The notes beneath the pieces are model-generated. The model saw only the letters and a program-made list of their open reading frames with translations. It did not search any database and was not told where the DNA came from. Positions 60,153 through 64,000 of a stretch of DNA of 64,000 nt are shown here, piece by piece. Position numbers and translations under genes: made by a program. Position 1 is the first letter of the stretch, and each line of letters opens with the position of its first letter. This stretch comes from a bacterium (GTDB lineage Bacteria; Armatimonadota; Zipacnadia; Zipacnadales; UBA11051), in the NCBI GenBank assembly GCA_030604405.1, contig JAUVVY010000008.1, positions 62,001 through 126,000 of the forward strand, read 5' to 3'.

Positions 60153-61910
60153 ATGTTTGAATCATTTGAGCAGTATCGGTCGGGCGAGCAGGAGCTGCCC
60201 GAAGAGCAAATCGTGTGGTACCTGTATGGCGTCGGCCTGGAGGTACTGGGCAAAGACAAAACGCCAGAGCATGCACAGATCGGCGCGCCAGGCCCTGACC
60301 AGTTGCTGGCTCGGGTTGACGCGGCTGGTCTGTGCTTCTCCGATACCAAGATAATCAAACTGGGCGGCGACCACCCCCGCCTGTACGGCCGCGATCTGGC
60401 CAACGACCCGATCATCCCCGCGCACGAGGCCGCATTGACGATCATCGCCGTAGGCGAAAACCGCCGCGAACAGTACAAAGTCGGGGATCGCTTCGTCGTG
60501 CAGGCCGATATCTACTTCGACGGGGTGAATCTGGCGTTCGGGTATATGCTGCCCGGGGCGCTGGAGCAGTACGTGCTGATCGGCGAGGAGATTCTCGACG
60601 GGGACGACGGCTGCTACCTGGTGCCGGTGCAGGCCGAGACCGGCTACGCCGAGGCCGCGCTGGCCGAGCCGTGGGCGTGTGTGGTGCGGGCGTACCGCGA
60701 TGTGCGCCGCAGCGATCTGAAACCCGGCGGCGCGGTCTGGATCATCGGCACCCCAGGAGCCGAGGACGAGGATTACCGGCTCCCCGGTGCCGAGTATGCC
60801 GCCGTGCCGCGACAGGTCGTGATGACCGATGTGCCCGAAGGACTCGCCGGGCAAATCCGCAACCTCGCCGCAGGAGCCGGTGTACAGGTGACGACGACGG
60901 GCCGCTTCAGCGAGATCAGCGAAGCCGGCTTGGTGGAGAACTACACGGGCGGCAAGGGCTTTGATGATGTGTTCGTGCTCGGCAGCGGTAGTCCGGAAGC
61001 CGTCGAGGTCGCCGACCGGTCGCTGAACAAGCGTGGCAGGCTGACCATCGTCACCGATAAGCCTCTTCCCCGGCCAGTCAATCTAGACGTGGGGCGCATA
61101 CACTACGACGAGACCTACTACGCCGGTGCCAGTCCGAAGAACCCGCTTGCCGCCTACCGCAAGATACGGCCGCTGCACCTCAAGCCGGGCGGGAAAGCCT
61201 GGCTCGTCGGCGGGGCCGGGCCGATGGGGCAGATGCACCTGCAACTGGCGCTGGAGAGCAGCAACCGGCCCGCGCAAGTGCTGGTAAGCGATATTGACGA
61301 CGGCCGCTTGGCCACCACGGTGACGCGCCTCGGCGACACCGCAAGAGAAAACGGTGTAGAGATGATTACCGTCAATCCAACTACGATCAGCCCTGAGGAG
61401 TTCGATGGCAGACTACGTGAGTTGGCACCTGAGGGCTTCGACGATATTGTGATGATGGTCGCGGTGCCGCAACTGATATCCGCCTCGGCGGCCTACCTCG
61501 CCAGGGAGGGCATGTTCAACGTCTTTGCCGGCATCGCCAGGGGCACGACTGCCGAGATAGATGCGACTGCCATTGCGCTTAATGGTGTGCGGTTCGTCGG
61601 CTCCAGCGGCTCGGGAATTCAAGACCTCGCGCAGACGATTCAGATGACCGAGACGGGCGAGCTTTCACCCAACCGGGCGGTGGCAGGCATCGGGGGCATG
61701 GACGCGGTCTGGGACGGGATGGAGGCGGTGCGCGACGGGACCTTCTCGGGCAAGATCGTCATCTATCCGCAGATTGCCAATCTGCCGCTGACGCGGCTGG
61801 AGGACCTGGGTGGCATCCTGCCCGAGGTGGCCGCCAAGCTCGGCCCGGCCCTGCAGTGGACCCGCGAGGCAGAAGCGGCACTGCTGGGGCACTTCCTGGT
61901 GGAGGAGTAG
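60153..61910 (+). CDS. Zinc-type alcohol dehydrogenase-like protein with two Rossmann units
   Basis: A 585-residue protein, much longer than usual medium-chain dehydrogenases (about 350). It has an N-terminal GroES-like catalytic domain (GLCFSDTKIIKLGGDHPR, then PIIPAHEAALTI). A first, degenerate nucleotide-binding unit near residue 191 (GGAVWIIGTPGAEDED) is followed by a second with a normal fingerprint near residue 346 (GGKAWLVGGAGPMGQMHL). It most resembles the SorE-type L-sorbose-1-phosphate reductases and related sorbitol enzymes. It stops 2 bases before an SrlD-type dehydrogenase, so the two are coupled. The ATG at 60153 has AAGGG seven bases upstream. Confidence 0.85.
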   Translation: MFESFEQYRSGEQELPEEQIVWYLYGVGLEVLGKDKTPEHAQIGAPGPDQLLARVDAAGLCFSDTKIIKLGGDHPRLYGRDLANDPIIPAHEAALTIIAVGENRREQYKVGDRFVVQADIYFDGVNLAFGYMLPGALEQYVLIGEEILDGDDGCYLVPVQAETGYAEAALAEPWACVVRAYRDVRRSDLKPGGAVWIIGTPGAEDEDYRLPGAEYAAVPRQVVMTDVPEGLAGQIRNLAAGAGVQVTTTGRFSEISEAGLVENYTGGKGFDDVFVLGSGSPEAVEVADRSLNKRGRLTIVTDKPLPRPVNLDVGRIHYDETYYAGASPKNPLAAYRKIRPLHLKPGGKAWLVGGAGPMGQMHLQLALESSNRPAQVLVSDIDDGRLATTVTRLGDTARENGVEMITVNPTTISPEEFDGRLRELAPEGFDDIVMMVAVPQLISASAAYLAREGMFNVFAGIARGTTAEIDATAIALNGVRFVGSSGSGIQDLAQTIQMTETGELSPNRAVAGIGGMDAVWDGMEAVRDGTFSGKIVIYPQIANLPLTRLEDLGGILPEVAAKLGPALQWTREAEAALLGHFLVEE

Positions 61911-61912
61911 CT

Positions 61913-62713
61913 ATGTCAGATAATGACAAAACGCTGAGCGGCAAGACAGCGCTGGTGAGCGGTGCGGCGCAGGGGTTAGGCCGGGCGCTGGGCGAGCGGC
62001 TGGGACAGGCGGGCGCAGATGTCGCACTGCTGGACCTGCAGGCGGAAGCAACTGCTGCCGCCGCCTCCGAGATCGCCGCAAGCTGCGCGGTGCGTACAAT
62101 CGGCCTGGCCGCCGATGTGACCGATGAGGAGCAGGTGCGCGCCGCCTTCGACGAAGCGCTCGAAGAATTCGACAAGCTCGATATTGTGGTGTCCAATGCC
62201 GGTATTGTCATCTCCGGAGCGATAACGGAGTTCGAGGCTGCGAAGTGGAGTAAGGTCATCGAGGTCAACCTCGTCGGCTATATGATCGTCGCCAAGTATG
62301 CGGCCAAGGCGATGATCCCGCGCGGCGAAGGCGTCATCGTACAGATCAACAGCAAGTCGGGCAAGACCGGCAGCCACAAGAACTCCGCCTACGCTGCCAG
62401 CAAGTTCGGGGGCATCGGGCTGACCCAGAGCCTGGCTCTGGAACTGGCCGAGTACAATATCCGCGTCAACGCCATCTGTCCGGGTAACCTGCTCGATTCG
62501 CCGCTGTGGGTGGATAGTCTCTACGAGCAATACGCACAGCGCTGGGGCAAGACCAAAGCAGAGGTGCGGCAGATGTACATTGATAAGGTGCCGCTGAAGC
62601 GGGGCTGCACCTACGACGATGTGGCCGACACGCTGCTGTTTCTGTGCAGCGATGAGGCGTCATATATCACCGGCCAGGCGCTGAACGTTGACGGCGGCCA
62701 GACGATGCACTGA
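61913..62713 (+). CDS. srlD: Sorbitol-6-phosphate 2-dehydrogenase-like SDR
   Basis: A 266-residue short-chain dehydrogenase, with SGAAQGLGRALGE (NAD-binding glycines) and NAGI. The Ser-Tyr-Lys triad is in QINSKSGKTGSHKNSAYAAS. Its second half is strikingly like E. coli SrlD, for example KFGGIGLTQSLALELAEY and YIDKVPLKRGC. It should oxidise a hexitol phosphate to a ketose phosphate, or act in reverse. It follows the large dehydrogenase by 2 bases, with GGAGGAG inside that gene's end as ribosome site. A clear terminator follows, closing the operon aldolase, dehydrogenase, SrlD. Confidence 0.9.
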   Translation: MSDNDKTLSGKTALVSGAAQGLGRALGERLGQAGADVALLDLQAEATAAAASEIAASCAVRTIGLAADVTDEEQVRAAFDEALEEFDKLDIVVSNAGIVISGAITEFEAAKWSKVIEVNLVGYMIVAKYAAKAMIPRGEGVIVQINSKSGKTGSHKNSAYAASKFGGIGLTQSLALELAEYNIRVNAICPGNLLDSPLWVDSLYEQYAQRWGKTKAEVRQMYIDKVPLKRGCTYDDVADTLLFLCSDEASYITGQALNVDGGQTMH

Positions 62714-62737
62714 GCGCATCCTTCGGAATATTGTGAC

Positions 62738-62769
62738 AAAGCGCAACCCCTGATGGAGTTGCGCTTTTC
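62738..62769 (+). terminator. Rho-independent terminator after srlD
   Basis: AAAGCGCAAC, a 10-base loop, GTTGCGCTTT, then TTC. Being rich in A on the left side, it may also serve the convergent HEAT-repeat gene. Confidence 0.85.
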
Positions 62770-62846
62770 TGATTCGGCTGATAGACCGCACACGCCTGCG
62801 CGAGGCGGGTTATTATTTGGCCGCTCTTGTTCTTCTATGCGCCGTC

Positions 62847-64000
62847 CTAGCCTTGTTCGTCGAAGCCGGTGCCTTTGCGCTTGGCGACGCCCAGCTTCTG
62901 CAGGCCCCGCTCGGCAGCGTTGGAAACCTGCGGATACTTGTCCCGCAGGGCCTTGACGAGGTACGGCGTAGCCGCTTTGTTGCGCAGGTCGCCGACTGCG
63001 CGTACCGCGGCCCAGCGCACGTCTTCATCCTCGTCGTCGAAGAGTTCAACCAGCGCACCCAGGGCCTGCTGTGCCTGGAGGCGGCCGAGTTCGTTGGCCG
63101 CGTGCTGGCGGACCTCAGCGTCGGCGTCCTGGGTGGCCTTCGCCAGAGCCTCGATTACCCGTGGGCCGCCGACGTTGCCCAGCGCTCTGACCGCGTAAGC
63201 GCGCACCTGAGCGACCTCGTCATTGGCAGCCACATCCGCAAGCTGCTTAACAACGCCCACAGCAGACACTGTCTCCAGCGCAGCGGCGGCGCGGCGTCGC
63301 ACATGGTCGTTGGGATCGTACAGGGCCTTGGCCAGTGCGGGAGCGGTCTTTGCGGAGCCCAAATAGCCGAGGCCTTGTGCCGCGGCTTCTCTTGCCACAG
63401 CGTAAGGATCATTTTGCAGCACGTACAGCAGCGGCTCGAGACCTTCGAGATTAGCCTCGCGGCGTTGGGGCTCGAATTCCTCGTGCCTGGTGGCATGGGC
63501 CCGCTCGGCAAATTCATCGAGCGAGGGATTGTTGCCGGCGCAGATCATGGATATACATGTGGTCGCAGCAGCGCGGCGGTGCCTGTTGTTGTCGTTCATC
63601 ACCGCATCTATCAGATACGGTAGGGCCGGGGCCCCTTGCACTACCAGTTGGGTTGAGGCAAGCGCACTGGCGTCGTTGCGATAGACACCGAGGTCCTGGA
63701 CCAGTGCGATGATGCCCTCGTCGCCCATGCGACTCATCAGTTGGCTGTAAATGTCCTGGGCCATTTGCCTGATGTCCGCGTTCGGATCCTTGGTCAGCTC
63801 CCGCAATACAGAGGCTGCCGCCGCGCCATCGTTGATGAGGGTCATAACGGCCGCCCGCCTGACCCCTGTATCGGGGTCTGATTTGGCCGCGCGTACCCGC
63901 AGGTCGAAACGGGAATTGTTGAAGCTGGCGAGTATTGCAAGGGCGTTCCCACGGGCGGCTGCCACGTCGGAGTTCTGTAGCAGATCAACAGCGGCCTGCT
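62847..64000 (-). CDS. HEAT-repeat protein, 5' end cut by window edge
   Basis: At least 384 residues, built almost wholly of HEAT or PBS-lyase-type helical repeats of about 31 residues. Examples are VRRRAAAALETVSAVG, VRAYAVRALGNVGG, VRQHAANELGRLQ and VRWAAVRAVGDLRN. The frame stays open to 64000, so the start lies outside. Such proteins are scaffolds or bilin lyase-like helpers, and the partner here is unknown. It converges with srlD. Confidence 0.88.
   Translation of the reverse strand, partial: QAAVDLLQNSDVAAARGNALAILASFNNSRFDLRVRAAKSDPDTGVRRAAVMTLINDGAAAASVLRELTKDPNADIRQMAQDIYSQLMSRMGDEGIIALVQDLGVYRNDASALASTQLVVQGAPALPYLIDAVMNDNNRHRRAAATTCISMICAGNNPSLDEFAERAHATRHEEFEPQRREANLEGLEPLLYVLQNDPYAVAREAAAQGLGYLGSAKTAPALAKALYDPNDHVRRRAAAALETVSAVGVVKQLADVAANDEVAQVRAYAVRALGNVGGPRVIEALAKATQDADAEVRQHAANELGRLQAQQALGALVELFDDEDEDVRWAAVRAVGDLRNKAATPYLVKALRDKYPQVSNAAERGLQKLGVAKRKGTGFDEQG

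Overview
The window (about 60% G+C) looks like a chromosomal contig of an Armatimonadota-type bacterium. The clearest clue is a pair of type II pseudopilins whose N-terminus reads [20 protein letters not shown] followed by [17 protein letters not shown], and which carry a C-terminal H-x9-DG motif; that combination is typical of Armatimonadota. The taxonomic call is an inference. No rRNA, tRNA, CRISPR array, transposase or integrase was recognised.

Layout. 1-5.6 kb: pyrimidine biosynthesis. A minus-strand operon pyrF, HEPN-like gene, pyrB (with a fused PyrI-type zinc domain) and a gene running off the edge is driven by a perfect-consensus promoter; a secreted helical protein and pyrE lie on the plus strand. 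5.7-7.3 kb: a lower-GC two-gene cassette of unknown function with its own promoter. 7.4-15.7 kb: a sialidase-like protein, a 179-bp duplication of the 3' end of a TtuA-type tRNA thiolase bracketing two small envelope genes, a CpaE-like ATPase with a Glu-substituted receiver domain, a sugar isomerase-like gene, a Gfo/Idh/MocA oxidoreductase and a DUF2993-like protein. 15.9-23.2 kb: a giant secreted heparinase-like protein followed by three tandem mannonate-dehydratase (UxuA) paralogues. 23.3-27.3 kb: two membrane proteins, an exported acetolactate decarboxylase and two overlapping amidohydrolases. 27.7-31.4 kb: argG with a structured leader, a DUF559 nuclease gene bounded by long palindromic repeats, and two near-identical pseudopilins. 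31.5-48.2 kb: six consecutive paralogous, exported, zinc-ribbon-bearing heparinase II/III-type proteins on the minus strand. 49-64 kb: an arabinose-isomerase-like protein, another TIM-barrel isomerase, a parallel beta-helix protein, a DUF2207 membrane protein, a cytoplasmic heparinase-like protein, a class II aldolase / dehydrogenase / SrlD-type operon and a truncated HEAT-repeat gene.

Functionally, the main theme is breakdown of uronic-acid-containing polysaccharide. Exported lyases (one at 15.9 kb, six at 31.5-48.2 kb), a beta-helix protein and a cytoplasmic oligosaccharide lyase would release unsaturated sugars; UxuA-like enzymes, isomerases, oxidoreductases, amidohydrolases and a sorbitol-6-phosphate-type dehydrogenase would process them. 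No SusC/SusD pair, ABC transporter or dedicated regulator is visible here.

The intergenic DNA is unusually rich in palindromic repeats: a GTCRGGCT-4 nt-AGCCYGAC family, a twin-hairpin element with GTAGGG-type ends, a CCCCCTTCCCTGCAGGGAAG-type palindrome around the DUF559 gene, and an identical 45-bp repeat at two places 40 kb apart. The strongest candidates for something undescribed are the sixfold mosaic lyase array, the DUF559-palindrome unit, and the 5.8-7.3 kb cassette.
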